Source: Alphaproteobacteria bacterium
Lineage (GTDB): Bacteria > Pseudomonadota > Alphaproteobacteria > Rhodospirillales > WMHbin7
Length of the DNA stretch: 64,000 nt
Reading direction: 5' to 3'
Assembly (NCBI GenBank): GCA_015232335.1
Contig: JADFZV010000002.1
Coordinates: 46,123-110,122 of the forward strand
The translations under genes and the position numbers were made by a program. Below the pieces are notes generated by a model. That model worked only from the letters and a program-made list of their open reading frames with translations. It did no database searches and had not been told where the DNA came from. Positions 7,409 to 15,641 of the stretch are shown here, piece after piece; positions within the stretch are counted from its first letter, which is position 1, and the number at the start of each line of letters is the position of its first letter.

Positions 7409-9916
7409 ATGATGTTGGATGCCGTATGGGCCGGATGGAGCCGATTGTCCCGTCGCCTGAGGCTGTCGATAACGCTTCTGGGCGCCTTGCTTTTGTTGGG
7501 CCTTCCGGCCCTTCTCATTTTGCCGGAAGTGGGCTTGCGCTGGGGGCTTGGCGAGGCGATGCGCCGGATGGGCATGAGCGACGTCAGCATTGCCGACACC
7601 AAAATAGAACTTCTTGACGGCAGGCTGGTCATTCGAAGCTTTCGCGCCGCGCCGAAAATTGGCGAGGCTCTGGGCCTTAAGACACTCGATTTCGCATTCC
7701 GCTGGCTCCCCTTGCTGCGCCGGGAGGTGGCGGTGCAAAGCCTGGACCTCTCCGGCCTTTCGATCAGCCTCGTTCGCGACGGGGACAAGCTACTGGTCAA
7801 TGGAGCCCCGATCGATCTTTCTTCAGGGGGCGAGGGGAGTGCCTGGAGCTTCGATATCGATCGCTTGACTCTAGCGGCAAGCAGGATCGATCTGGCGGAC
7901 GGCGCACTGAAATTGGGGATCGAGATCGAGCAGTTGGAACTGCGCTCGGTCAAAAGTGCTTCCCCGACCGCGCCACTCCATTTTCATTTCAAGGGCAAGG
8001 TTGATGGCAATCCGCTGGAGATGGCAGGTACGGCCACGCCCTTCGCAGGTAGCCCGGGATTCGAGCTGACGCTTTCTACCGACCAGCTTGATCTTGCTCT
8101 TTTTGCTCCTTTGCTGGCGGGGGCCGGGCTGGATGTCCTGAACGGGAAGCTTAGCAGCTCGCTGTCTCTTTCGGGTGCTGGTCTTCCCCTAAAGCCAGAA
8201 ATCAGAGCCGGAGGGAAGCTTTCCTTCAGTGATCTGAAGGCTCAGGCGTCGGGACAGAGCTTCGAGGCTGAGGGGTTGGAGATTGTGGCGGAAAGCCTTG
8301 CCTGGAACGGCGAAGCAAGGCAGGTCGATTGGCAAGGCGGATTAACGTTGAATAGCGCTGGCATGAGCGGGGCGGGAATTGCTGCCCGCACAAAAGGGCT
8401 TACCTGGCTGGGGCATGCCGTTCTTGGCCTGGGGGAGCAGGACATCTCGGCTCGTTTCGAAGGCAAGCTGTCAGACGCTGGAAGCGGATTGGATACCCCT
8501 TCCTTGTTCTATCGGCATGACCGCGCCATGGCCTCGGGAGAGATCGATCTTGGGCAGAATCAGGACGGCGCTATTTTTGTTTCGGCAAAATTGACGGTCG
8601 ATGCCAATGGCCTTGCCATGCAAGATGCAGCGGCCAAGACGGACATTCTTTCCGCCGAGCGATTCTTGTCCAAAGCCATCACCTTGGACCGCGCCCGGTT
8701 CGGCCCCGATGGCGCCATGGAGGCCGAGGGACTGACCTTCGATGGCCTAGCCTTGAAGATGAGTCGTCCAGCGGCACCTTCGGGCGAGAAAGCCTCCGCC
8801 AAGGCCGATGTTCAAAAGCCGACGCAAGCCGTTGCCGCCCCCTTGCAGCGGATCAGGCTGGGGCGTTTCGCCATCGCGGGCGACAGCCGGTTCGACTTCG
8901 TCGACAATACGCCCAAACAGCCGGTTGGAATCAGTTTCGACAAGGTAAAGCTGTCTCTTTCAAATCTTGATTCGGCCGAGCCCGGCTCTGAAAGCCCGTT
9001 CGAGTTGGAGGCCAGGGCCGGGGCGGCGTTGATTTCGATTAGCGGCTCGGCCAAGCCCTTTGCGACGGGCATTTCCGCCAAATTCAGCAGTCGGGTCAAA
9101 GCGTTCGAATTGCCGCCGCTGTCGCCCTATACTTCCGAGACGCTGGGGGTCGAGCTTCAGACCGGCCATCTCGATGGCGAGATGACGGTGTCTCTCGAGA
9201 ATGGCGCGCTTTCCGGCAAGGTTGATCTGGCGCTGTCCAACCTGTTTGCCGCACAGCCTGATCCCAATGCACCCTTGGCCAAGCATGCCTCGATGCCGGT
9301 TTCCATGGTGCTGGATCTCTTGCGCGACGGCGATGATCGCATCCGGCTTTCCATCCCGGTCAGCGGCGATCTGGCCGATCCGCAATTCGATTTCAGCGAC
9401 GCCATGTCGCAGGCCATCGGCGGCGCCATGCGCCAAACCGCTTTGACAACGCTTAAAGTGGTGTTTCCGGTGGTGATCCTGATCGAGAAGATGACCGATC
9501 AGCAAGCGCCGACCTTGGCGCCGATCACCTTCAGCCCCGGTGACGAGCGCATGGATGAGCAGGGGCTTTCCCGTCTGTCCGCCATCGCAGATTTGATGAA
9601 GGGCCGTCCCAAGCTGAAATTGTCGCTCTGTCCCGTCTCGGCATCCGGGGCCGACTGGCCCGTGCTGTTGGAGCGGCGCAAGCGCGACGAGCTGGGGCTG
9701 CTCTATTCGATGCAAAAGATGGTCAATGCCGAGGCCAAGCCGGAAAAGACTCTTCCCGACGCGGCGGCGCTCAAATCCCTGGCCGAACGACGCGCCCAGA
9801 CGGTCAAGCGGGAATTGATGGAGAGGGCCGGGGTCGAGGCCGGACGGCTGTTCGCCTGCCTTCCCAAGCTCGACGAGTCGGCTGGTGCGGCGGGCAGGGT
9901 CGATATCAGCCTGTGA
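7409..9916 (+). CDS. DUF748 / AsmA-like envelope protein
   Basis: An 835-aa protein with one N-terminal membrane helix (residues about 18-40) followed by a very long beta-rich periplasmic region of repeating amphipathic strands, as in the AsmA/DUF748 group. Residues about 700-830 resemble the OmpA-like tail found in DUF748 proteins (Glu-Arg-Met-Asp-Glu-Gln-Gly near 710, then Glu-Arg-Arg-Lys-Arg-Asp-Glu-Leu). The wider AsmA/TamB-type family is linked to outer-membrane biogenesis and lipid transport; the role here is inferred. ATG at 7409, with a second in-frame ATG at 7412 that is equally possible next to GGAAG. A hairpin terminator follows at 9931. Confidence 0.85.
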   Translation: MMLDAVWAGWSRLSRRLRLSITLLGALLLLGLPALLILPEVGLRWGLGEAMRRMGMSDVSIADTKIELLDGRLVIRSFRAAPKIGEALGLKTLDFAFRWLPLLRREVAVQSLDLSGLSISLVRDGDKLLVNGAPIDLSSGGEGSAWSFDIDRLTLAASRIDLADGALKLGIEIEQLELRSVKSASPTAPLHFHFKGKVDGNPLEMAGTATPFAGSPGFELTLSTDQLDLALFAPLLAGAGLDVLNGKLSSSLSLSGAGLPLKPEIRAGGKLSFSDLKAQASGQSFEAEGLEIVAESLAWNGEARQVDWQGGLTLNSAGMSGAGIAARTKGLTWLGHAVLGLGEQDISARFEGKLSDAGSGLDTPSLFYRHDRAMASGEIDLGQNQDGAIFVSAKLTVDANGLAMQDAAAKTDILSAERFLSKAITLDRARFGPDGAMEAEGLTFDGLALKMSRPAAPSGEKASAKADVQKPTQAVAAPLQRIRLGRFAIAGDSRFDFVDNTPKQPVGISFDKVKLSLSNLDSAEPGSESPFELEARAGAALISISGSAKPFATGISAKFSSRVKAFELPPLSPYTSETLGVELQTGHLDGEMTVSLENGALSGKVDLALSNLFAAQPDPNAPLAKHASMPVSMVLDLLRDGDDRIRLSIPVSGDLADPQFDFSDAMSQAIGGAMRQTALTTLKVVFPVVILIEKMTDQQAPTLAPITFSPGDERMDEQGLSRLSAIADLMKGRPKLKLSLCPVSASGADWPVLLERRKRDELGLLYSMQKMVNAEAKPEKTLPDAAALKSLAERRAQTVKRELMERAGVEAGRLFACLPKLDESAGAAGRVDISL

Positions 9917-9930
9917 GCGCCTGTCCAGGA

Positions 9931-9959
9931 GGTTGTCATGAAACGCTATGACAACCTTT
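9931..9959 (+). terminator. Terminator after the DUF748 gene
   Basis: A perfect 9-bp stem (GGTTGTCAT at 9931-9939 with ATGACAACC at 9948-9956), 8-base loop, then TTT. It starts 14 bases after the stop at 9916. This separates the housekeeping gene from the accessory cluster that begins at 10184. Confidence 0.7.
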
Positions 9960-10183
9960 CGGGCGGACACTGGGGCAGATCCTCCGCAATCGCAGGCTCT
10001 TGTCTTCGGATAGGCCGGTGGGGGGCGCTTATTTACCTCGCGCCTGGTCTCCTTGTGCCACTAAAGCAGACTCAGACAGAAGTGCCTTGTTGGTTGCTTT
10101 GCGATGCGGTAACATTCAAATCATTAGTACTTTTGCTCTAACTGCACCGTCGTTATGGCCTTCCGAAGGATTGGGGAAAGTGC

Positions 10184-10945
10184 ATGAGTACACCTGACGC
10201 CGTGGGCAAGCTCGGCCATCTCAGCGGGGGCGGCGCTGGTGCGACGAAAGTCAAATCTGCAGGAACCGCCGCTGTAAAGCTGGTTCCTCCGACTTCCAAG
10301 CTTTCCGGGATAAGTTCGGGGGCTGCCAAGGCTTCCTCCACCAGTATCGCTCTTGGCAAGATAAGCATCCCCTACACCAACCTTACTGGGGTCGGCTCTG
10401 GGTCTATCAACGCGACCTCAGCCGGGGTCACGAATGGGGCCAAGCTGATTTCATCCCTGTTTTCTGGAAAAGGGCTGAGCCTTGGTCTTGGCTTGGGCCT
10501 CGGCGCTTGGGGGCCTGCATTGCTTGCGGGAACTGTATGCTTAGCTGGGTATGGGGCCTATCGGATGTATGCCGCCAATCCAAAGAGCAATCCCCGCTCT
10601 TGGACCAAGAGCAGTCAAGAGACCGCCACAATAGTCTCCCAGGTCGCGTCAATGGCTGATGCTGTATACGGAGCATTTAGAAAGCTGGTATCCTCACCGG
10701 ACGATGAGGCGGCCCTGGCAGCGGAGCTTGCCGCCGAAATCGCGGCAGCAGAGAGGCTAATCGCCGAGGCCAACGAGGCTGAGAAGCGTGCATTAGCCGC
10801 CGGTGTCAATGCCAAGCAGGCCGCCAAGTTGGCCGCCGCCGCCAAGCGGAAGGCGAAAGCTGCATTGGACCTTCAGCATTCCACTGAATCCAAGCTGGCG
10901 GCCACTCGGGCACGAAAGCATAAAATTGCCGCCGCCATGGTATAG
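10184..10945 (+). CDS. Mms6/MamG-like LG-rich membrane protein with a long Ala-rich helical tail
   Basis: A 253-aa protein. Residues 1-90 are low-complexity Ser/Gly/Ala/Thr. Residues 97-116 carry Gly-Leu-Ser-(Leu-Gly)x4-Ala-Trp-Gly-Pro-Ala-Leu-Leu-Ala-Gly, followed by a hydrophobic segment to about 128. This is the same Leu-Gly-rich block plus Ala-Trp-Gly-Pro that marks Mms6 and its relatives in magnetosome membranes. Unlike Mms6, it does not end in a short acidic tail; residues about 165-253 are an Ala/Lys/Glu-rich, probably coiled helix. ATG at 10184 follows GAAGGATTGGGG. It is the first gene of the accessory cluster, 43 bases before the coiled-coil gene. A role in mineral-surface or magnetosome-membrane organisation is inferred from the motif only. 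Confidence 0.72.
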   Translation: MSTPDAVGKLGHLSGGGAGATKVKSAGTAAVKLVPPTSKLSGISSGAAKASSTSIALGKISIPYTNLTGVGSGSINATSAGVTNGAKLISSLFSGKGLSLGLGLGLGAWGPALLAGTVCLAGYGAYRMYAANPKSNPRSWTKSSQETATIVSQVASMADAVYGAFRKLVSSPDDEAALAAELAAEIAAAERLIAEANEAEKRALAAGVNAKQAAKLAAAAKRKAKAALDLQHSTESKLAATRARKHKIAAAMV

Positions 10946-11014
10946 TCCATATTTACGGCAATACCGGCTGTGCTAATCTAAGCGAATATGGCCGTTAGCC
11001 ATTTGAGGGGGATT

Positions 11015-11866
11015 ATGCCGATACTTCTTATCGCTCTGTCAGCATGCGGGTTTTTGGCCGTCATGGTTGGCGTGTCCAAACTGGCTGATCGCGACAAGGC
11101 AAAACCAGTCCCCAAGGATAGCCGACCAATAAACTTTCAGGGTGCCGATGACGTTGGGAAGCTTACCCGGCAGAAGGCCGATCTTCAACTTCGGGTGAAT
11201 GCGCTTGCCGCAAGAGAAGATGCGCTTCTCGCCTCTGTCCGTGAATTTGAGCAGGGAGTGGATGCCCGTAAAGCCGAGAAGCTGGCGGCCGAGCAAGCTG
11301 AAATCAACGCCGCCATCACTGCCAAGGTTGTGGCTGAAACCCGTGTGAACGAGCTTCGTGAGGTCGAGCAGAAGTTGGTAGAGCTAATCTCCGGCCTTCA
11401 GGAGGAGGTCGGTCGCAAGAGAACACATGTGGATGAATTGTCCTCTAATGTCACTGACCTCACCAGAACAAAGGACGCTCTCGACGAAAGAATCACCGCT
11501 CTCTTGGCTCGGCAGCGTGAGATTGAGGCTGAGATGGCCGAACTGGATCGGGACATCGACGAGCGCCGCCGGGAGAAAGTCGCCGAAATGGAGGGGGCCA
11601 TCGCCGCGCAAAAGGAACTGGCGCTGTCTAAGATCATGGCGTGGACGGAATCTGAAAAGTCGCGGCTTCAGGAACGTTTTGAGAGCAGCTATCAGACCGA
11701 GGTCACTGACTTGCGGCGTCAGCTGATCGAGAAAGTTACAGCCGAATTCGACAGCATCCATGAATATTTCTCGACCTTCGCCTCGGAGCGCAAGCTCATG
11801 GCCGAGACCGAGATCAAGGACTTCCTTGCGGAGAAGCGTTCGACCATTCTGTCCAATCTCGAATAG
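11015..11866 (+). CDS. Membrane-anchored coiled-coil protein
   Basis: A 283-aa protein with an N-terminal hydrophobic helix and then nearly continuous heptad-like Ala/Glu/Lys/Arg/Leu sequence (residues about 40-270), predicted coiled coil. The start at 11015 is preferred because GAGGGGG (11005-11011) precedes it. An in-frame ATG at 10988 adds nine residues including a positive charge and would give a signal with Leu-Ser-Ala-Cys, so a lipoprotein is possible; hydrophobicity continuing past the Cys argues for a membrane helix instead. It does not match a family I know. It lies between the LG-rich gene and the VWA-PilZ gene, 13 bases before the latter, so an operon is likely. Confidence 0.75.
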   Translation: MPILLIALSACGFLAVMVGVSKLADRDKAKPVPKDSRPINFQGADDVGKLTRQKADLQLRVNALAAREDALLASVREFEQGVDARKAEKLAAEQAEINAAITAKVVAETRVNELREVEQKLVELISGLQEEVGRKRTHVDELSSNVTDLTRTKDALDERITALLARQREIEAEMAELDRDIDERRREKVAEMEGAIAAQKELALSKIMAWTESEKSRLQERFESSYQTEVTDLRRQLIEKVTAEFDSIHEYFSTFASERKLMAETEIKDFLAEKRSTILSNLE

Positions 11867-11879
11867 ACGGGAATCGGAC

Positions 11880-13385
11880 ATGCTTGCTCGCATCATTCTG
11901 GCTGCCGCCCTGATTGCCAGTGTTTTTCTTGGCCCTGTTCGTCCAGTTTCAGCCCAAGAGCAGCCGGACATTATCATCTTGTTCGATCAGTCGGGATCGG
12001 TTGGAAAGCATGATCCAAAACTCGCCTCCAAGGCCTGGCTGCTTACCTTCCTGAAGACCTTCGACAATCCGTATAAGATCGAAATCGTCGGGTTCGACGA
12101 AACCCTGTACCGCCACCTCGCCATCGATCGCGATCCCACCACCGACATCAATGCCGTGAACCAGGCCATCGACGGCATTGAAACGGTCGGCAAGGCGACG
12201 GATTTGGAGATGCCCTTTCGTTATCTGCTGAATTTCGCAAAATCCTCGACGAAACTGGCCGTGATCATATCCGATGGCGAGCCTGAGATTTGGGATGCCA
12301 AGCTGGGCTATCTCAGCAAGGAGGTTCAAGCGGACTCCCGCTATGACAATCTGAACAGTCAGTATCAACAAATGAAGGATGCCGGGATATCAAAGCGCGA
12401 ACAGTTTGAAAAGCTCGGTGCCTTGTACCACGCCCGTAATATCGATCTGATCGAAGGCCAGATGCCCGGCATTGCCAAACTGATCGGGGATCGGCTAATC
12501 ATCTGGGATTTATCTGGAACCTCCTATTATCTGAAGACCTGGGCCAAGGCTGCGGGTGCCCAATATCTGCCGATGCGGGTGGCTGCTCAGGAAAACCCCG
12601 TTGAGCAATTGCAGAAGGCCATGACGGCCTTGCAGCAGCATTCCAGTGCCATTGTCAAGGAAGCCCTACCGGACGACCATGAACATCGAGCTGCTATAGC
12701 TCTGACCACAATTCCTGAGATCGCTTCGAAAATTCAGCCGAGTGAGCAACCCGCCCCCAAGCCGCTATCTCCCCCCATCGAAACCAGGGTGGCGGAGCCG
12801 GTTGCGCCGCAGTCCGTCGCTCCTGCGGATGCGCAAGTCAGTCAGTCACTCATATGGGGGATTGCTCTTGTGTTGTTGGGCGGTGTTATTGGCGTTTTGA
12901 TTGTCTACCGTCGACGAGCGGCGGCCAAGGCCGAACCAGCCGTTCCAGTGGACCTTGCCTCCCAGTACATTGACGCCAAGGTCAAAGGTGCCCTTGATGA
13001 CGCGGAGAAATTGCGGCGGAAGCTTCTTATTGCGCAAAGCGAAGCTGTCAAGGTCGAGCGACGATTCTCATTGCGTGTTGCTGTGCCTTCCGGAGCCATG
13101 GAAATTCAATGGATCAGTGGCGATGGTGAGAAGCGGGAAACGCCTGCCATCAATCTTTCCATGCACGGTGTCAAATTCGAGACTCATGGGGCCGAGGTCA
13201 AGGCCGTCACCAAGATTATCTGCCCGAATATGGATGTGGTTCTGGGGGTGAAGAAATTTCAGGAAATCCGCCGTGATGGAAGTAGCTCCGTTGCCCTTCT
13301 GATCGAGTTTGAGAACAATCTCGACGACTGGATGCGGTGGGTAGAAATCATCACCCGGATCGACCAGACCCCCACAAAACTGTGA
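11880..13385 (+). CDS. Transmembrane VWA-PilZ protein
   Basis: 501 aa from the ATG at 11880; the longer frame starting at 11760 lies inside the preceding gene and is not credible. Residues 1-26 are a signal peptide ending Val-Ser-Ala. Residues about 29-270 form a von Willebrand A domain with the metal-site motif Asp-Gln-Ser-Gly-Ser at 36-40 and Ile-Ser-Asp-Gly-Glu near 130-134. A Pro-rich linker leads to a membrane helix at about 323-343 ending in Tyr-Arg-Arg-Arg. Residues about 390-495 form a cytosolic PilZ-type domain with Arg-Phe-Ser-Leu-Arg at 395-399 and Asn-Leu-Ser-Met-His-Gly at 425-430, the two c-di-GMP-binding signatures. Known PilZ chemistry suggests c-di-GMP sensing; the VWA part would bind a partner outside the cytoplasm. 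The partner is unknown. Confidence 0.82.
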   Translation: MLARIILAAALIASVFLGPVRPVSAQEQPDIIILFDQSGSVGKHDPKLASKAWLLTFLKTFDNPYKIEIVGFDETLYRHLAIDRDPTTDINAVNQAIDGIETVGKATDLEMPFRYLLNFAKSSTKLAVIISDGEPEIWDAKLGYLSKEVQADSRYDNLNSQYQQMKDAGISKREQFEKLGALYHARNIDLIEGQMPGIAKLIGDRLIIWDLSGTSYYLKTWAKAAGAQYLPMRVAAQENPVEQLQKAMTALQQHSSAIVKEALPDDHEHRAAIALTTIPEIASKIQPSEQPAPKPLSPPIETRVAEPVAPQSVAPADAQVSQSLIWGIALVLLGGVIGVLIVYRRRAAAKAEPAVPVDLASQYIDAKVKGALDDAEKLRRKLLIAQSEAVKVERRFSLRVAVPSGAMEIQWISGDGEKRETPAINLSMHGVKFETHGAEVKAVTKIICPNMDVVLGVKKFQEIRRDGSSSVALLIEFENNLDDWMRWVEIITRIDQTPTKL

Positions 13386-13405
13386 GCAAGGGGCAGGATA
13401 TTTCC

Positions 13406-13537
13406 ATGATCAATCTGATTGATGACACCCTGGACTTCGTGGGACACGAACTTCAGGTTGCTCGAGATATATTTCTTTGGACAGATATCGCCTCAGCTTG
13501 CTATAACTTAATCACAATATACATAGGCGTATATTAG
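13406..13537 (+). CDS. Possible 43-aa small protein
   Basis: A short frame begins at ATG 13406, behind GGGGCAGGA, 20 bases after the VWA-PilZ stop. It encodes an acidic then hydrophobic peptide with aromatic residues near its end (Ile-Phe-Leu-Trp, Tyr-Asn-Leu-Ile-Thr-Ile-Tyr). It might be a small membrane-associated peptide of the cluster. No family is recognised, and a chance frame is quite possible. Confidence 0.28.
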   Translation: MINLIDDTLDFVGHELQVARDIFLWTDIASACYNLITIYIGVY

Positions 13538-13545
13538 GCCTATGT
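13521..13545. repeat. Inverted repeat before the MamD-like gene
   Basis: ACATAGGC (13521-13528) and GCCTATGT (13538-13545) form a perfect 8-bp dyad with a 9-base loop in locally AT-rich DNA, 75 bases upstream of the MamD-like start. With no T run it is more operator-like than terminator-like. It overlaps the end of the small frame at 13406-13537. Confidence 0.5.
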
Positions 13546-13619
13546 AACATTGTCAAAATTAGGGGTATCTTCAGCAGATCGGCTTGTCGCTCTGCGTCAT
13601 TGTATAGGGAGTAGTTAGT

Positions 13620-14627
13620 ATGCTTGACCAAATGATCATGGCCAAGGTCGAGGGAACCACCCAGGCCGCTCTCCTGTCATCGATGACCGGGAATTCCTAC
13701 ACGGTAGGTCAGGTTACTGCTGCTGGAAATGGAATGGGACACTGGTTGTTCCTGAACCCAGCTGGCGCTACCGTTGGAAAGGGTGCCGTCGCCCTCAAGC
13801 TGGAAGGTGCCCGTCAAGTCGCGCAGTTGTCGGGGATGGTGGGCAAGACAGTCACCATTGGCAAAGCCCCTCTCGTTGCAGACGGCATGAGCAAATGGCT
13901 TGTGCTGTGCCCCAAAGCCGGTGTTGCAGCAAAGGGCGCTGCCGTTGCTGCTGGCGCTGGTGGCCTGACGGCTGCCGCCACCCAGGGTGGCGGGAACGGC
14001 ATGATCATGATGAAGCTCGAAGGCGCGAGACAGGCCGGGCAGGTCCAGATGATGACCGGCAAGACTTTCATGGTGGCGAAGACCACTGCCGCCGGGAATG
14101 GAGCCGCCAATTGGCTCTTCCTTCAACCCGTTGGTGAAACCGCTGCCACCATGAAGGATCTGGTGGTCCTCAAGGTTCAACATGGAGCTGGGCAGTTGCC
14201 GTGGCTGGTCGGCAAGACCTTCGCTATTGGCGAGGCTCCTATGATGGCTGGTACAACGAGCAAATTCCTGGTTCTCAATCCTGTGACGGGTGTCGCCGCT
14301 AAGGGTGCAGTCGGAAGCGCTATCGCCGCCAAGGGTGCCATGCAGACTGTGGCATTGCAGACTGCCGGTAAAGCTGCTGTGGCGGGTTCAGTTGCCAAGG
14401 GTGCCGCTGCTGGCGCTGCCTCCAAGGGTGCCGCTGCGGTCGGCACTCTATGGACTGGTACCGGCATGAGCCTGGGCCTTGGCTTGGGGCTCGGCGCTGC
14501 TGGTCCTGTTATCCTGGGTGGCGTCATCGCCGCAGCCGGTTACGGCATTTACCGCTACCGCAAGGCCCGGACCACCTCGGCAACATCCGAGCTAGATGAC
14601 GCGATTTCGGACGCCGTGACGGCTTAA
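13620..14627 (+). CDS. MamD (Mms7)-like protein with four internal repeats and an LG-rich tail
   Basis: A 335-aa protein with four degenerate repeats of about 43 residues at roughly 7-50, 57-101, 129-173 and 182-225. Each has the pattern Lys-(Leu/Val)-Glu/Gln-Gly...Gly-Lys-Thr-(Phe/Val)...Trp/Phe-Leu-(Phe/Val)-Leu-x-Pro. An Ala/Gly-rich stretch with Ala-Lys-Gly-Ala units follows. Then comes Leu-Trp-Thr-Gly-Thr-Gly-Met-Ser-(Leu-Gly)x4-Ala-Ala-Gly-Pro at about 277-296, a hydrophobic helix and a short acidic end (Glu-Leu-Asp-Asp-Ala-Ile-Ser-Asp). This layout matches MamD/Mms7 of the mamGFDC operon, and its end parallels Mms6, whose acidic tail binds iron. ATG at 13620 follows GGGAG with 8-base spacing. 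A role in crystal-surface control is inferred. Confidence 0.8.
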   Translation: MLDQMIMAKVEGTTQAALLSSMTGNSYTVGQVTAAGNGMGHWLFLNPAGATVGKGAVALKLEGARQVAQLSGMVGKTVTIGKAPLVADGMSKWLVLCPKAGVAAKGAAVAAGAGGLTAAATQGGGNGMIMMKLEGARQAGQVQMMTGKTFMVAKTTAAGNGAANWLFLQPVGETAATMKDLVVLKVQHGAGQLPWLVGKTFAIGEAPMMAGTTSKFLVLNPVTGVAAKGAVGSAIAAKGAMQTVALQTAGKAAVAGSVAKGAAAGAASKGAAAVGTLWTGTGMSLGLGLGLGAAGPVILGGVIAAAGYGIYRYRKARTTSATSELDDAISDAVTA

Positions 14628-14705
14628 GCGCGGATATATGCTGGGCCTTTACGTGTTCGCAGATCGTGCCGTGTAAGCTTGGTATGAACAGGAGGATGTT
14701 GGTCT

Positions 14706-15548
14706 GTGACTAATATCCCCAAAAAAAGTCGAAAGCGGGCAAGCCCCAGATCCAAGACATCAGGTGAAATACCCTGCGTAGTTCCGTGTGCAAACATTGG
14801 CCCCCCCCCTTCAGAGCGTAAGGGCCGTGACACAGAGCGGGAAGGACGAGACACATTCATTGAAGAATGCCTCGTCCTCATGCCCAAAGTTGAAGCTGGT
14901 CTGAGTGCATACCGTTCTTCAACCATGGTCCATCTTGAAAGCCCACCAAGTAGCATCATCCGTGTTATGGCAAATGGCGCAACCGCCCATGCCCTGGCGG
15001 ATTTAGCATGCTTTGCGACGGCTTTTGAAGCTGCCCTACTTTATGGGGAAACGGAGGGGTGGACGGAGAGTCTGACCGAGGTTTTCGATAAAAGCTTCGC
15101 CATGCTGTCACTTCACCTTGAGGTGGCTAAGGCCGGGGCGGCCTGGAACTCAGATTGGGACATTGATTTAGTGGCCGATTTGATGGTCACCGCCAGCCCA
15201 TTGGACCAGATTGTGGATAAGGCTGTGGGTAACTCTCCGGATCAATTGGGTGTGAGTACAGACACAGAAAGTTTCTCCACCCATCATGGGGAAGCAACGG
15301 ATGGTCCCACCATGGGGCCTTTTCTGCACCCCAGCCCACAGATGTCCCAGGTTCATTATCACAAGCAAGCCACCACCCTTTGGGATGGTCGGGAAAGTCT
15401 ATTTCTCAAGCTTTGGAGCGTGTTGTCACGAACAACGTCGACATGGTCGAGTGTGAAAACAGGTAAGCCTGCCAGCGTGGTCAAACGCCCTCAAAAAGCA
15501 AGGCGCTCACGCGGCGAAGAAGATCCGCTCCTGGAAGCTCTTCGCTAG
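14706..15548 (+). CDS. Hypothetical protein, 280 aa, whose 3' third is duplicated at 18918-19228
   Basis: The GTG at 14706 follows AGGAGG with good spacing. Residues 1-40 are basic and probably disordered. Residues about 50-170 look helical, with small-residue-rich segments (Ala-Thr-Ala-His-Ala-Leu-Ala-Asp-Leu-Ala) recalling phosphotransfer-type helical bundles, but no active-site motif is convincing. Residues 178-280 are His/Ser/Thr-rich and then very basic; they are encoded by the 311-bp direct repeat. I do not recognise the family. It follows the MamD-like gene by 78 bases. Since only this copy has an N-terminal part and a start, it is likely the parent of the repeat. Confidence 0.6.
   Translation: MTNIPKKSRKRASPRSKTSGEIPCVVPCANIGPPPSERKGRDTEREGRDTFIEECLVLMPKVEAGLSAYRSSTMVHLESPPSSIIRVMANGATAHALADLACFATAFEAALLYGETEGWTESLTEVFDKSFAMLSLHLEVAKAGAAWNSDWDIDLVADLMVTASPLDQIVDKAVGNSPDQLGVSTDTESFSTHHGEATDGPTMGPFLHPSPQMSQVHYHKQATTLWDGRESLFLKLWSVLSRTTSTWSSVKTGKPASVVKRPQKARRSRGEEDPLLEALR
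15238..15548 (+). repeat. 311-bp perfect direct repeat, left copy
   Basis: Identical base for base to 18918-19228, at a constant offset of 3,680. It covers the last third of the gene at 14706-15548 and ends exactly at the stop codon TAG. Flanking bases differ on both sides. Confidence 0.95.
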
Positions 15549-15641
15549 CTGTGCGCTGCATTCCTCCGGCGTGGGTCGCCTTTTGTAATTCGGTCATTTC
15601 GTCGATTCTGCCGTGATCTTTGGTGGAATTTGGAGTGAGAA

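Noticed and set aside
9938..10141. 67-codon frame with an AGGAGG in front
   Set aside because: Its start lies inside the perfect 9-bp terminator hairpin at 9931-9956, and the product shows no protein-like pattern. The AGGAGG match is probably chance.
11760..11879. N-terminal extension of the VWA-PilZ protein
   Set aside because: These codons lie in another frame of the coiled-coil gene and hide the clear signal peptide that begins at 11880.
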